64,000 nt of DNA from Dioscorea cayenensis subsp. rotundata (Eukaryota; Streptophyta; Magnoliopsida; Dioscoreales; Dioscoreaceae): contig NC_052481.1 of assembly GCF_009730915.1 (NCBI RefSeq), forward strand, positions 2,542,001 through 2,606,000, given 5' to 3'. The notes beneath the pieces were generated by a model. That model was given only the letters and a program-made list of their open reading frames with translations. It searched no databases and was not told the origin of the DNA. Made by a program: the position numbers and the translations under genes. This document shows, piece by piece, positions 1-12,062 of the stretch (positions within the stretch are counted from its first letter, which is position 1; each line of letters starts with the position of its first letter).

Positions 1-202
1 GAATATGTCTAGCTGGGCAAGGAAGACTTAATTCCTTTGGACTACTTGTGACTATTTATTGTGTTACTCATTTTATTTGTCATCTTGGCGAGTTTTAAAT
101 GGGGTGGTTAAATATTTGCCTTACAAAATTTTGTATATGCACTTTTTATCTGTCTTCTGGTTTGTTTTCATTTACTGAGTAGTGATTTCTTTATCTATGT
201 AG

Positions 203-3200
203 GGAGTGCATTATATTCCAACCATCACAAATCATACTCGACTTTGGTGGGTCCCAAATGTGGTTGTTGCACATCAAAAGGAAGGAATAGAGGCTGTTCA
301 TTTGGCTTCTGGTCGAACCATATGCAAGGTATAGGTTATTGCCAGTTTAACTCCATGTACTTTCTTGTGTTTGTGTATAAATAGACTCATCTTGCATAGC
401 TTCATTACTTGTAGAATCTAATGTGTGTATCAAAATCCCTAAGCTAATTGAGCCTAGTTGAGTTAAATTTGTAGCCCAAAGCTCATCATCATTAATCTTT
501 TGTAGGTTAAGGTATGTATGACTTCTTAATCTCCGACTAGAAGCTTTGAAAACAATTATTTATTTATTATTTATGTTTTTAGAGTCATTCTAATGTGTAT
601 TTTACCATCTCTACAATGAAGACTTGCAATAACACTCCCTCCTCAAATGAGAGGTCCAGGGTTCAAGGCAGATATATGCCAAAATATTTTGTCTATATTT
701 CTCAAAAAAAATTTAAAAAATAAATAAAATAAAAAATAGTCAGAATAAAGAGGTATTTTGATAGCGCATGTGTGTGTGAGAGCGAGAAATTGATCCTGAT
801 CTTTTGTTGCATAGGCAGACAACTGAAATATGCTTTCTTTTTGTTTGAACTTTCTGCTTGGGACTGAAGGGTGACTTGATCAATTGCATGGCAAAAGATA
901 ACCAGAATGATCTAAATTTAGAATTATTTATTTCCTAATGTTTGAATGACAATGGGCTGAACATATCAATTTTGATGGGATGTAATCTTCCCTAGTGACA
1001 ATGATGTTAGTTGCATGCAACTCTTTCAGGATTTCGGCTTGATCAATCTCTAAGCTGGAGCCTTTAAGTTGAGCATTCACAACATGAAAATTGATTTAGG
1101 TTATCAGAATTAATGGATTATTCAGATCAAAGTGAACTATTCATCCATACATACATAGAATAAGGGCTACATGAATTTGTTGCAATGGCCCAAATTTGTA
1201 GTCTAATGTTATCTGAATCATCAGGATTTCATGTGCAATTTGATGGATGGTTGACTAGCTCAGATGAGATGTTAACTATCTAATATCTAATTATTTAGAT
1301 CTTACTGTTTGCTTTTTGATTTTCAGTTTCTGGTACTTGTTGACTGTAATCTAATGATATATATGTGATTGCACACCTCTGTTTTATACTTTATTAAATT
1401 CCAGCCAGTTATAGATTATTTTACATTATTTTATTTCCTTATAACATTCTTTTAACTCTCGGTCATCCTCAGTAAGTTTTGTTGTATTCATTGTCAGCTT
1501 CATCTTCCAGAAGGAGGCCTTCATTCTGATATAAATGGAGATGGAGTTTTAGATCATGTTCAGGTGCAAAAAGTTTTTAACCTTTCTTCTGGTTCTTACC
1601 AGCTATATTGACTGTCTAAAATTTTCCATTATAAGCATGTTTTTTGTATATTTTATATCTTGTGAGTTATATTGCACAGATTATTCTGCCATTTTGTGCA
1701 TTTAATTTCACCACAAATATCATTCCTCCTGCATTAAGTTCCTTCTCGTCCATGATATGTGGAATCATGATCAAATTTTTCATCAAAACACCTTTTTCAT
1801 CATGTCAATCGACACTTATCAGCTCTGTGTCCTATGTAACATCAAGACCCGGTAGTATCATTAACATGTGAGCTTCCATCTGTTTACACAGCTATATACT
1901 GATAATAACCATTTATGTTTTGTTATGGTAACTGTCAAAGGTCATTAAGTTGGACTCATGGACTCAACTTGGTATAAAATTTGATGCCTGAACATGTCTA
2001 GGATGCTTGATGCTTGTAATATTGGTAATTAACCATTGTTTTTAAAAAAATAACTTTGCCGCATGATATTGTTTAAGCTTGGCAGTAGTTCTTTTTGTCT
2101 GTAGATTTTCTGAGATTTTCAGAGCAGTCAATTTGAAAGTTGCAGCAGCTTAATATTAATTTCTTTCGACTTGTGAGTTATCTTAGAGCTGAGGCAGATC
2201 ATTTATCAGCTACACAATTGTTCATCCTTGAAGGTTTGGTCCAGCAATGAAAATCATTTGTCTTAATGGAACAAAGAAAATTCTTTAGTAAACTTCTGAG
2301 AACTCACTGTATTGTGATGACTCTGGTACAAAATTGTTTTTATGGATAATAGAGCTAGTGTATCAATGTGGACCTTAAGCTTGTAATGCCAATTAAATCA
2401 TTATAGTTGAATTGGTACGGCAATAAGCTTGCCTGCTTAAGAAAAACTCGTAATAGTTAAAAGTACCAAAGCAACTCATCACAAAACTGGTTTGCTTGGG
2501 AGTATGGTTTGGACAAAGCATCACTTGGACAAGATATTCAGGAACAAGCCCTTGATATTTATGATCATGGTTATGATAATTTTCAAATTTAGTCAGAGAA
2601 ACATTATTTTGCATTCGTTAATCGATCTGGTAATATAGGTTGTTGGGGGGAATGGTGCTGAGCAAGCTGTTGTGAGTGGCTCTATGGAAGTGTTGAAACC
2701 ATGCTGGGCGGTCGGCACATCCGGCGTACCAGTGCGTGAACAGCTATTCAATGTTTCAATCTGCCATCATGCCCATTTCAGTCTTTTCCATCATGGCGAA
2801 TTCGCCAGAAGTTTTGGAAGAAATACTGATGCAGGTTTGCTAGAGGTGGCAAGCCCTATCTTGATTCAGAGGGATGACGGGCATAAGCATCGGAAACGAA
2901 GCCATGGTGATGTCATCTTCTTGACAAACAGAGGCGAGGTTCGTATTACTTTTATCTGCTTTTCTTCGACTGCCATCCCTCAAAACAGACTCTGAATTTA
3001 AATTTCATATCCATTTCAGGTTACCTCATACTCATCAAATTTGCATGGGCACGACGCCATCTGGAGATGGCAGCTCTTAACTGGCGCAACTTGGTCTAAT
3101 CTTCCATCACCGTCCGGGATGACGGAAGCCACTGTCGTGCCAACGTTAAAGGCGTTCTCCCTCGGAAAATTCAGCAAGCAAGAGATTATAATTGCTGCCG

Positions 3201-3496
3201 GCGATCAAGAGGCCGTGGTAATATCCCCAGAAGGCAGCCAACTAGCCACCTTCGATTTGCCGGGCCCTCCAACCCACACACTAGTGCTAGAAGACTTCTC
3301 CGGCGACGGTTTAACAGATGTCATTGTTGTGTCTTCCAGCGGAACTTATGGTTTTGTGCAGGTGAGGCATCCCGGAGCGCTCTTCTTCAGCACCCTCGTC
3401 GGTTGCCTTATCGTTATCATTGCAGTGATATTTGTTTCCCAGCACCTAAATTCGGTCAACAAGAGCAAACCTAGGGCTTCAACTGATTACCGGTGA
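203..3496 (+). CDS. FG-GAP repeat-containing type I membrane protein, 3' part
   Basis: This is the 3' portion of a gene whose start lies left of the window. Four in-phase exons can be read: 203-328, 1498-1563, 2639-2938 and 3020-3496, each with AG/GT borders, giving 322 C-terminal residues. The second exon carries a calcium-binding-like FG-GAP loop (DINGDGVLDHV), and a second one (DFSGDGLTDVIVV) lies in the last exon. A single hydrophobic segment (about residues 285-308 of this part, FFSTLVGCLIVIIAVIFVS) precedes a short basic tail ending KPRASTDYR, which suggests a lumenal or extracellular beta-propeller and a short cytosolic end. The sequence resembles the plant FG-GAP protein family of Arabidopsis At3g51050 (NERD1, linked genetically to the exocyst); that link is from memory and unchecked. 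No frame break is seen. Confidence 0.85.
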
Positions 3497-4089
3497 AATG
3501 CGAAGGCCTTGTTTTATACAATAAAAGAGAGAATGCTACACACCAGTAAATCTAAAAGGGCAAAACTATGAATATTATTTAGTGATGCTGGTGATTAAAT
3601 TGTACTTTTATTTTTGTAAAATTATAACTAACTAAAGAAGGTTTTTTTTTAGTGTTTTTGTACTAAGATGCAACCTTTGGATTGTAAGTTATGTTGAGCA
3701 GATGTTTTGTGTTGCATGGGCTTCTTCAACCAACATGAACTTCAAAAATTGTTAAAAATTGTTGCTCTGATGAAGTGATGAGTTGGTGTCTGATATTATC
3801 TGTCATGCTTGTGTTACTGATAGTTTCAGGAGAAATTTGCAGAGATGGTTTAGAGATTTATCTTTTGTTTAAAATATTATGGTTCCTTGTAAATCCTTCA
3901 AAACCAAAAAGAAAAAATTATAAAAAAAAATCTGAGTCTTTTTGAAACAGTGAATTTTATTTTACTTGTTTTATTTTTCTCAAAATGAGTGGTTAATTAA
4001 AAAAAAAAAGTGAGAATTTGCATAAATCTCAGCAGAGAAAGTGGGTGTGACACTGTGCACATGTGGGCTTTAAGAGCATTTGTACATAA
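3497..4089. other. 3' flank of FG-GAP gene
   Basis: This stretch is the probable 3' UTR and spacer after the stop codon. An AATAAA-like signal (caataaaag, near 3520) lies shortly after the stop. I see no coding potential in the rest. Confidence 0.5.
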
Positions 4090-4618
4090 TGCCACACTCC
4101 ACAATTTTCTCCACAATTTTCTCCACTGTCATGCAAGGGCAATGATAATATTTTTTCATATTTGTCATGACTTGGTGGTAGGTGGAGAGAGTTAGTGGGG
4201 GTTGGTGGTAATATTTTATATTATGTTAGAGTAGATGTCACCTACTTCATCACTGAGCCATTGGATCAAAATGATTTTAGCTCTTGATTTGTTAAGTGAA
4301 GGGCGATATAAATGCTTCATGACAATTGTAAAGACACACAATAGTGCTTCATTACAAGCATTTATTATACAAGAGAGATTTCTCTTTATCTTCTTGCTTG
4401 TTTATTTGCTTGTGTTCTTACATATTTATTTTCTTGCTTACTTACTCTACTTTCTTGCTAAGTTTATATTTTTCATTTTTGCAAGTTTGTAATTCTTAAG
4501 TAATCTAAGAAAGAAAGCTGTCTTGGTTTGGTTTGAACTTTGAACAAACACTTGAAGTGTGAACAAAAATCAACTAAAGGCTGCATGAAACCTTGAACGA
4601 AATAACAAATTCGTGACA
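4090..4618 (+). mobile_element. solo LTR (same family as 50448-50942)
   Basis: The segment runs from TGCCACACTCCAC to TCGTGACA. It aligns over its whole length with 50448-50942, which begins TGTCAC and ends GTGACA, so both have TG...CA ends. Bases directly outside are ataa on both sides, which fits a 4-bp target duplication. A TATA-like box (cgatataaatgc, near 4303) and a T-rich stretch downstream fit an LTR promoter in + orientation. No internal retroelement sequence adjoins it, so it is most simply a solo LTR left by LTR-LTR recombination. Confidence 0.7.
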
Positions 4619-5099
4619 ATAATTATTATTCACACTCTTAAAAATATGTTTTCTCGTTATTTGGAAAAGATTTTAACAAGATCTGGATATGGATATCAAT
4701 AAACTATTTCGTCATCAATAACAGTGAATTTTATTATTGGATCCCTTTAAAAGTTACATTAAGCAGGGGCTATTCTAAGCAATAGAGTTATCACAAAAAC
4801 TAAAAAAAATTAAAATAGCTACATTAAAGTCGTTTTAATGATTTTAATACTTAATTAATATTCAATTAAAATAGATAATTGACTTGACTAGAAGTAAATC
4901 TTTGTGGCGTTGTGAGATTTTTTTATTATAAAATTAGATAAATTATATTTTATTCAATGCAAAAAGTACAAGATAAAATAGCAACAATGGATAATAGGTG
5001 AAGAACTACGGTAACCTCAATAAATGACAAAATTTAAATCCACCAGTAGAGGACAACGGTCCTTAGAGATACACTAACAATCACCAAATAATTATATAA

Positions 5100-5139
<40 letters not shown>

Positions 5140-5787
5140 CAAAGACAACAAATGATACCCATTAAAAGGTAATGAGACACACATATAATATTAATTCAGA
5201 CAAAATTTAAAAAGCTTATTTACAAAGCGGATATATAGATCTAATTTGAAAACTCACTTAAAATCAAATAAATAAGAATATAAATTTTAATAAATCAGAT
5301 CTTCAAACCTTAAACAAATATTTATAGAAGTCTAGAATAAAAATAAAATAATTAAATAAATCAAAATAATTATAAAGATATATAATAAAATTGAAATAAT
5401 TATAAAATATTAAATAAAAACTACTTTAAAAAATTAAATTTAAAATCCTTAAATTATTTCAAAATTTCTTTAACCATGCTACGTCACTTACTAAGGAAAC
5501 AAAGCAAAGCGGTACAACATAGAGATATATGTTATTCTATAAAGCTTACTAAGCAAAAAAAAAAAACAGCTCATCAACATAAACATATATATTTTATAAA
5601 ATAAAGTACCAGACAACTGTAAATAACACACATACATATTAATTAATATAACAACAAAAAACAGGAAGCAAGATAAAACATATAAAAAGTCACACCAGTT
5701 TAATACTTGTTTGCATTAATTAATTAACTGCATGATAGTAGTACGTAGCAGCAGCATGAGTAGAACAAGTACTAGTACTGAAAACTT
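4619..5787. other. AT-rich spacer
   Basis: The spacer is very AT-rich and contains a (TA)n microsatellite at about 5104-5137. I see no coding segment or RNA gene. The right end belongs to the 3' flank of the PI/GLO gene, which runs on the minus strand. Confidence 0.5.
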
Positions 5788-5793
5788 AATTAA

Positions 5794-5847
<54 letters not shown>

Positions 5848-5853
5848 TTAATT
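5788..5853. repeat. 66-bp perfect palindrome, 3' flank of PI/GLO
   Basis: The left arm (aattaactta) and right arm (taagttaatt) flank about 46 bases of alternating TA, so the whole segment equals its own reverse complement. It begins about 10 bases beyond the stop codon of the PI/GLO gene, so it should lie in the 3' UTR, where it could fold as a long AU hairpin. TA slippage can produce the core, but the matching outer arms cannot be explained by slippage alone. Confidence 0.85.
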
Positions 5854-5863
5854 AGTTAATTAA

Positions 5864-8800
5864 TCAAGCCAAACGAAGATCATTAGAATTATAAGACATG
5901 ATCCCATGAAGGTTTGGCTGGTTTGGTTGAACCCTGTAAGCATAAACATGAGACCCAGTTGCAGCAGCAGCAGCAGCAGCAGCAGCCAAATCAATTGCAC
6001 ACTCATAGTTATTTGGATCATTGTCCATAAATCCATAAGCTTGTTGCCCTTCTCTCATCTCCTGCAATTTAATTAACCAAAAATATAAATATTAATAAAC
6101 CATTCTTTTGATCCTTCTTTATAATTTTCAAATTTTTTGATTAATTAATCATTATTTTAATAATGAACTTTATTTTGTTTCCAGTGTTTATATATGTTTA
6201 GTTGGAAACCATTGATCTAATATATGGATTAAATGAGACCTTTTTTATTTTATTTTATTTTATAAAGAAAGAATTTAGAAGTAATTCAATTTACATTGAA
6301 CAAAGAGTTTAACAAGATTTTTATCATCCAATTAATCTTTCAATCATCTTCAAAACAGGTCATTAATTCTCTATAAGAAATTTTCTTTAATTATTTCTAA
6401 TGTTCATTTACAAAAGTTATTATCTCTAACCACTTAAACATTAATATAACTTCAATCAACAATTTTTGTTTTCCAGAAGATGATAATTTAATAATAATAA
6501 TAATAATAATAATAATGCATTGAAAAAGAAGAGCAGTTGACTGACCAGTTCACGTAGCAAGTGCTGATGAGCTTCATGGGAATTCTTCAGCTGCAACATA
6601 TTAAAACTTAGAAATCTGAGATTGATTCTGTAAATAAACATCAACTACGGACATTCGTGGTTGAGTAGACTGGAGATTGACGAGAGAGATAGACAGAAAA
6701 GATTGATTTGGGGTTTTTTTTATATAGTTTAGTTGCTATAGGTACTAGTAAAAATAGGTTTAGACGGTTATGATTTTTTGAGGTACTGTACCGAAATTCA
6801 TTGAACTGTTTAGATCAAAATACTAAATACTGTATATCATAACTTTCACGCACAATAATACTTTTTATCCAAACAGTGATATCCAACAGTGAAAAATCAA
6901 CGTTAGTAGATAATGAAATCTATGGACGTTTTTAGAAACTTGGACTATATATATCCAACCTTGAATTAATTAAATGAAAGTTTGTCACATCATCATAAAC
7001 ACGAACAACATTTTCTTCAGAAATTCTAATTTGAAAATATGCATCAAGAATAATAAAAAAAAAAATTTAATCAATGCACAAATTAATGGTTTTCTGTTGT
7101 TTACTAAAGTCTTTCATTCAATACTTCATATCCATTCATTTAATTTGAGATTATAAGTTTTCAAAGATAGTAACAAACTTGTTCATTTTATGATTTCATG
7201 TGACTCATACAAAGCTAAGAAGAAAAAAAAAAACAGCTCAAATGTTTAAACTAGCAAGGAAAGAATAAATTATTTTATACATAATTCTCGAACGGACCTC
7301 GATGATTATAACATCTAATGCAATTTTAGACGCTAAAACGTCTTTAATTTCGACAATTATTTTACATATTCAGAGGAGTATGCAGTATAAATATATATAC
7401 ATATATATATATACTTCATTTATTTTTAGTTTTAGTATATCATTCTAACAAGTCAAGAACTAGACATTAGGATATAAAGGAGAAAGTGCAAAGAATAAAA
7501 ACTAACAATGAAATATTTGCCAGTAAATGAATTTTATCCTTCTTTGGTTGGCTTATAATTTATGCTCCTATTTTTTGTATGTATATTAGAAAGCTACATT
7601 CTTACTTTTTTCCTTAATCACAATCTTTTTCTTTGAGATATTTACCAAGTATCTAAGTACTGTTGAATAATTTTAAGCCAATGTATGAAAGAATAACAAG
7701 AGGGGGAAAAACATAAGAATGTGAACATGTTAAAAGTTGAATATAATGTGCATGAAATATATATATAAATATATTATTACCTTCTTCTTGTAGGTATCAG
7801 TCTGTGTGGTAATAACATGATACTGCAAACACCAAACAATTAAAACCAAAAAGAAAAACTCATGAATTATTTGGAAATTAATTAAAAAAAAGCAAAAAAA
7901 AAAAAAAAACTTAAGTACTTTATATTTATATATATGAACTTCATAATAACAAAACTATGAGTCTCTTTGCTTTAAACAGACATATAGCAACTAAATAATA
8001 TGATTTATTCTTCACTTATTATCTTTCCTCTAAACATAATATTGTAATTCAATCATGTAATTTTGTATTGAAATAATTAAAAAAAAACATGCAAAAGTCC
8101 TTGTATGAATACCTTCATGAAGTCAAAAATCAGAACTAAAAGACTTAAAAAATGAGAAGAATGCATGTAGAGAATCTAATTTAAAAACTTCCAAAATTCT
8201 TAAATATTAATATTGCAAGGAGTGAAGCAAATCAGAAGAAACAAAAAAATACTGCAAATCATGTAATATATTCTTCATGACTTCACTCAGTAGTTAGTAG
8301 TAAATAAAAAAGAAAGAAAAAAGAAAAAAGAAAACCAAAAAGGAACACATTGCAAAGCTAGAGAGGAGTATTGTTCTTCATGAAGTCATAGATCAAAACT
8401 GAAAAAAAAAAGACTTAATAAAATGAGAAGATAATGATAAGGATTGACGACGAACTTTTCTTTGCCGAACAAGTTTCAAGGCTTCATCCACATTTTGCTC
8501 AAGACCGCGCAATTCATCGATGTTCAGTCCGTCTAATTCCTCCCCCATTCGCTGTCTATATCCAATTCAAATGCCATAAAAAATAAAGATCAAATTCATT
8601 TTCATATAACCATTATTCATATACATACGAACTTAAATAAAATAAGACAAATGTATGAAGACAACCTTATTTCCCTCCTGAGGTTGTGATTTATCTCCTT
8701 CAAATGATTTAGATTGCTTTGCATTCTCTAGTTTCATAAGATTAAAATAAATAAATAAATCATATAAAAGCAAACATATTCAAAAAGAAAATAACAAGAA

Positions 8801-9664
8801 AGGGATGAAACTTCTCACTTCATACTGTGAGTGCCACAAATCAATCCCAGTCACTTGTTGATACTGATCAAACATGCTCTTAGTACTACAACAAACCACA
8901 AAAAAACAACATCATTTAAAAAAAAAAAATTTTGATAATGAGATAATCAAAAGGTCACAATTAAGTTCAAATTGATAATCAAGAACTCATTAGTTTAACA
9001 CAAACAAAAGAACAACATATGAAATCATAGATTGTTGATGAAAATTAAGGATATTAGTTCGACACACGTATAACAACAAAAACAACATTAGGTATATACA
9101 TAAGTATACAATTTGTGGTCCAAAAGTCATAAATTAGTTCAACACAAAACAAAGAAATTAAACAACATGATGTGAAATGAAGAATTGATGATTAGAAGGT
9201 CACTATAGTTCAAAAAGAAACAATAAAAGCAACAAAAATAACATTATATTTTCTTTTATCAAAAGATCAAAAGATCCCATGTTAAACACAAAAATGAACA
9301 AAGCAATAACATACCAAATGAAAACTCAAAACTAACACCAAACAACAAAAAAACCAAGTAAGAACATCATTATCACATTAAAAAAACAAAAAACTAAACC
9401 ATCAAAGATCAAAAGTTCACAACTTTAAGACCCAAATTAAAGAAGAAGAAGAAGAAGAAGACGAAGAAAAACATACTCAGAAGAAGGACTACAGTACTCA
9501 GCAAACTTTCCAGTACTGGAAAACATAACAATAGAAACCTCAGCATCACAAAGCACAGTCAATTCCTTAGCTTTCTTCATAATCCCTTGTCTCCTCTTTG
9601 AGTATGTCACCTGCCTGTTTGTTGGGTTCTCTATCTTCTTTATCTCTATCTTTCCCCTCCCCAT
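5864..9664 (-). CDS. PI: MADS-box transcription factor, PISTILLATA/GLOBOSA class
   Basis: This is a B-class floral homeotic regulator that acts as a heterodimer with AP3/DEF proteins on CArG boxes to specify petals and stamens. Seven exons on the minus strand (9664-9477, 8885-8819, 8727-8666, 8555-8456, 7822-7781, 6590-6546, 6061-5864) have the classic MIKC sizes 188/67/62/100/42/45/198 nt and give 233 residues. The MADS domain is at 1-60 (start [20 protein letters not shown]), the K domain at about 85-170, and the diagnostic PI motif [14 protein letters not shown] at 207-220. Two features are odd. A run of nine alanines at 194-202 comes from a GCT/GCA tract in the C domain, and 13 residues follow the PI motif. 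The first ATG after a pyrimidine-rich leader with no upstream ATG is the start. The reading frame is intact, so the gene is probably functional. Confidence 0.95.
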
Positions 9665-9679
9665 CCTACCTAAAACCCT

Positions 9680-9772
9680 ACAAGAAGAAGAAGAAGATGA
9701 ACCTGAAGATGAAGATGAAGCTGAAGATGAAGATGAACCTGAAGATGAAGCTGAAGATGAAGAAGAAGAGGG
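9680..9772 (-). repeat. imperfect TTC/TCA minisatellite in PI/GLO 5' leader
   Basis: On the gene strand this reads as repeats of TTCATCTTCAGC and TTCATCTTCAGG variants, almost purely pyrimidine plus scattered A and G, directly upstream of the start codon. It lies between the putative TATA box and the ATG, so it should be part of the 5' UTR. CT-rich leaders are common in plants, but the ordered 24-30-base period is a true local repeat. Confidence 0.7.
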
Positions 9773-9820
9773 TTTTGAAGGGATGGAAGTGAGAAGTGAA
9801 ATTAGGGTTTGGTTGGGTTG

Positions 9821-9830
9821 CTATATATGG
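9821..9830 (-). promoter_or_regulatory. TATA box / CArG-like site of PI/GLO
   Basis: The minus strand reads CCATATATAG, about 160 bases upstream of the PI/GLO start codon. It can serve as a TATA box. It also differs at one position from the MADS-factor CArG consensus CC(A/T)6GG. PI genes are known to be autoregulated through CArG boxes, so a dual role is possible but is only inferred. Confidence 0.45.
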
Positions 9831-10587
9831 AAAGGAGAAAGGAAAAGAAAGGGTTTTCCGAAAACGGGTCGGGTTTTTTCAGATCCGTGAAAAGGATGGC
9901 GGGTACCCGATAACGTGCAGGGAGAGTTAATGCTGGCCACTCATCACTATCTCATTGTTTTGCGTGATGATGAAACCCTAGCCGTTGGATTAGTCTTTTT
10001 TTTAAAAAAATATTTATTATATATATATATATATATATAATTATAATTGAAGTGATATGTCAGTGAAAATAAAACCAGTGGTTATAGAGACGTTTGATAG
10101 ATAAATATCTAACAGTCATTTCACTTGTTTTGGTTTTCTTGTCATTTAAGAGGCCAAACAATGTACTTCAATTTTCCTTTTTTTTATTTTTCTTTTTTTT
10201 ATTATTTATCTTGTTTTTCCATATATTATTGTGATTTTTTTTTTATTTAAAGGGTTAAATTTTTGGTTCTAGTTTAATGATACACATAACAAAATAATGA
10301 GTAAATGTGTGTAAGCTAGAGTCTAGATATTTTTACTTAATCTTTTGGTCACTGTCGGATTTATTTATTTAATAATATGAATAAATTATTATATATAATT
10401 TATTTACGTCATAATCACTTTTTTGGATATAATCAAAAATACATTAACCGTTTATATAATTGTTATATTTAATTTTTATGTTTGGCTTATTTATTTGTTT
10501 ATTTCGAATGTTAACAATGAATACTGATTTAAACATATTTATTAAAAACCATTTATATAACAAATGAGTTGTTATTTCATTCCCTCT

Positions 10588-10589
<2 letters not shown>

Positions 10590-10661
<72 letters not shown>
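10590..10661. repeat. (TA)n microsatellite, about 36 units
   Basis: This is an uninterrupted alternating TA array in the PI/GLO upstream spacer. Confidence 0.95.
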
Positions 10662-10664
<3 letters not shown>

Positions 10665-11661
10665 GCTTATTTTAAATCATAAATTTTTTTTTAGTAAACT
10701 TTATTTTAATTAAAAACAACAATCATAATTTTCTTTAAAAAAAAATTTGGAAGGAAAAAAAAAAAGTACAACCCAAACTCTCAAAAAAAGACATGAACAA
10801 AATAACAATTAGTAATGTGTGAAACTTCTTCAAACATAACTCCATCAAAGTACCAACAATTGACAATCAAAATGGCAAACTAAACTCAAAGCTCAAAGCT
10901 CAAAAGACATCAATGTTAAGCATGAAAAACCATCCGTGAACTTCCAATAAAAGCATACAAAAGAGTGAGTGACTGAGTGACTCACAAGAACCCTTTGTTT
11001 ATGATAGCACACATGATAGATAAGTTATACAAGGCTATGTTTCAATGGTTTCATACCTTTTGATTGTGACTAGACATAGTATTTAGTTTGCCACTCTTTT
11101 TCTTTTTTTGGTATGTTTTAATATGCCCTTTTTCTCATATCAAATTGGTTAGGTTTGTGTGCACGTAGCCCACTTAGCTTGACTAGGTGTAGACACTTTA
11201 TAAAACAAGTGAATGGAATAGTTAGTGGATAAAGAGATGTTAGCATGAACATTTCTTGCTTCATAAATTTGAAGGTACTAAACGCCGCATTTTTTGTGTA
11301 CTTTGTCTGGTTTTCAAGCTTTTTATTTGTTTGATTGATTGATCTTGGGATGAGAGAAAGAGAGGGAAACAATGTTTGTAGATTTTTTTTTAATTTAAAA
11401 AATAAAAATGGTTTTTTTTTTGTTATTTTAAAAGTATTGTGTTTATTGAATTTTAAATTATTTATGCATAATCAAACTCAGGAAATGTGGGATCACATAA
11501 TTGGGGCTATTGTTTGGAATGTGTGGCTAGACTAAAATGAGTGCATGTTCAATTTAATTCTTGTTTCAATGTCTTTGATTTTATTTATGATTTATCATAT
11601 ATTTCTTCTCTACATATTTGTAATTCTTGAAAAGGCTATGTTGGAGGACTCAGTTTCTTTA

Positions 11662-12062
11662 GTGAAGTGTAGACTGGATTTCTTAAGTTCGTATACTATT
11701 AAGTGAGTGATCCAGTGAGAGCTCATCACGCTTGGTATGTTGGTATGCCAATGACCTGCGGGTCTATTGGTACACGGGTCGCCGATAGAGCTCTCACTGA
11801 GTGGTGAGAGTTCGATTCTCTACCGGCGCACATTTCCTGAGTCGTGAATCACCGATTGTGTATGAGTGGTTCCAAAGACCCACGTGAGCTGGCCCTCGTC
11901 CCCCACTTATTCCACCGAGACTTGTGCATGTCCCACTGGGGTCTCTAGTGGGTTCGCCCCTCCCTCTTCCACTTGAAAAAGTGAAGTGTAGTCCGGATAT
12001 TTTTATGTTCGTGTACTGTTAAGTGAGTGATCTAGAAGATGACTCATTACGTTAGGTATGTT
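11662..12062. repeat. pair of about 80-bp direct repeats flanking the SINE-like insert
   Basis: The block at 11662-11741 (starting gtgaagtgtag, ending ggtatgtt) recurs at 11981-12062 with roughly 80% identity by eye. The two copies bracket about 240 bases that include Pol III promoter-like boxes. The repeats are too long and too diverged to be a normal target-site duplication. Confidence 0.7.
11742..11975 (+). mobile_element. tRNA-derived SINE-like element
   Basis: A box A-like stretch (tgcgggtctattggtacacgg, from about 11757) is followed some 35 bases later by a good box B (GAGTTCGATTCTC, about 11808-11820). This is the spacing of an internal Pol III promoter. The block is far more GC-rich than its surroundings. 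No canonical tRNA cloverleaf closes around the boxes, so a tRNA-derived SINE is more likely than a tRNA gene. The family was not identified. Confidence 0.5.

Noticed and set aside
4235-4492. Small ORF inside the solo LTR (hydrophobic translation), with a counterpart near 50618-50860
   Set aside because: It lies in LTR sequence, and the two copies do not keep a common frame.
11742-11830. Possible tRNA gene
   Set aside because: Box A and box B are present, but no cloverleaf with paired acceptor ends can be drawn; a tRNA-derived SINE fits better.
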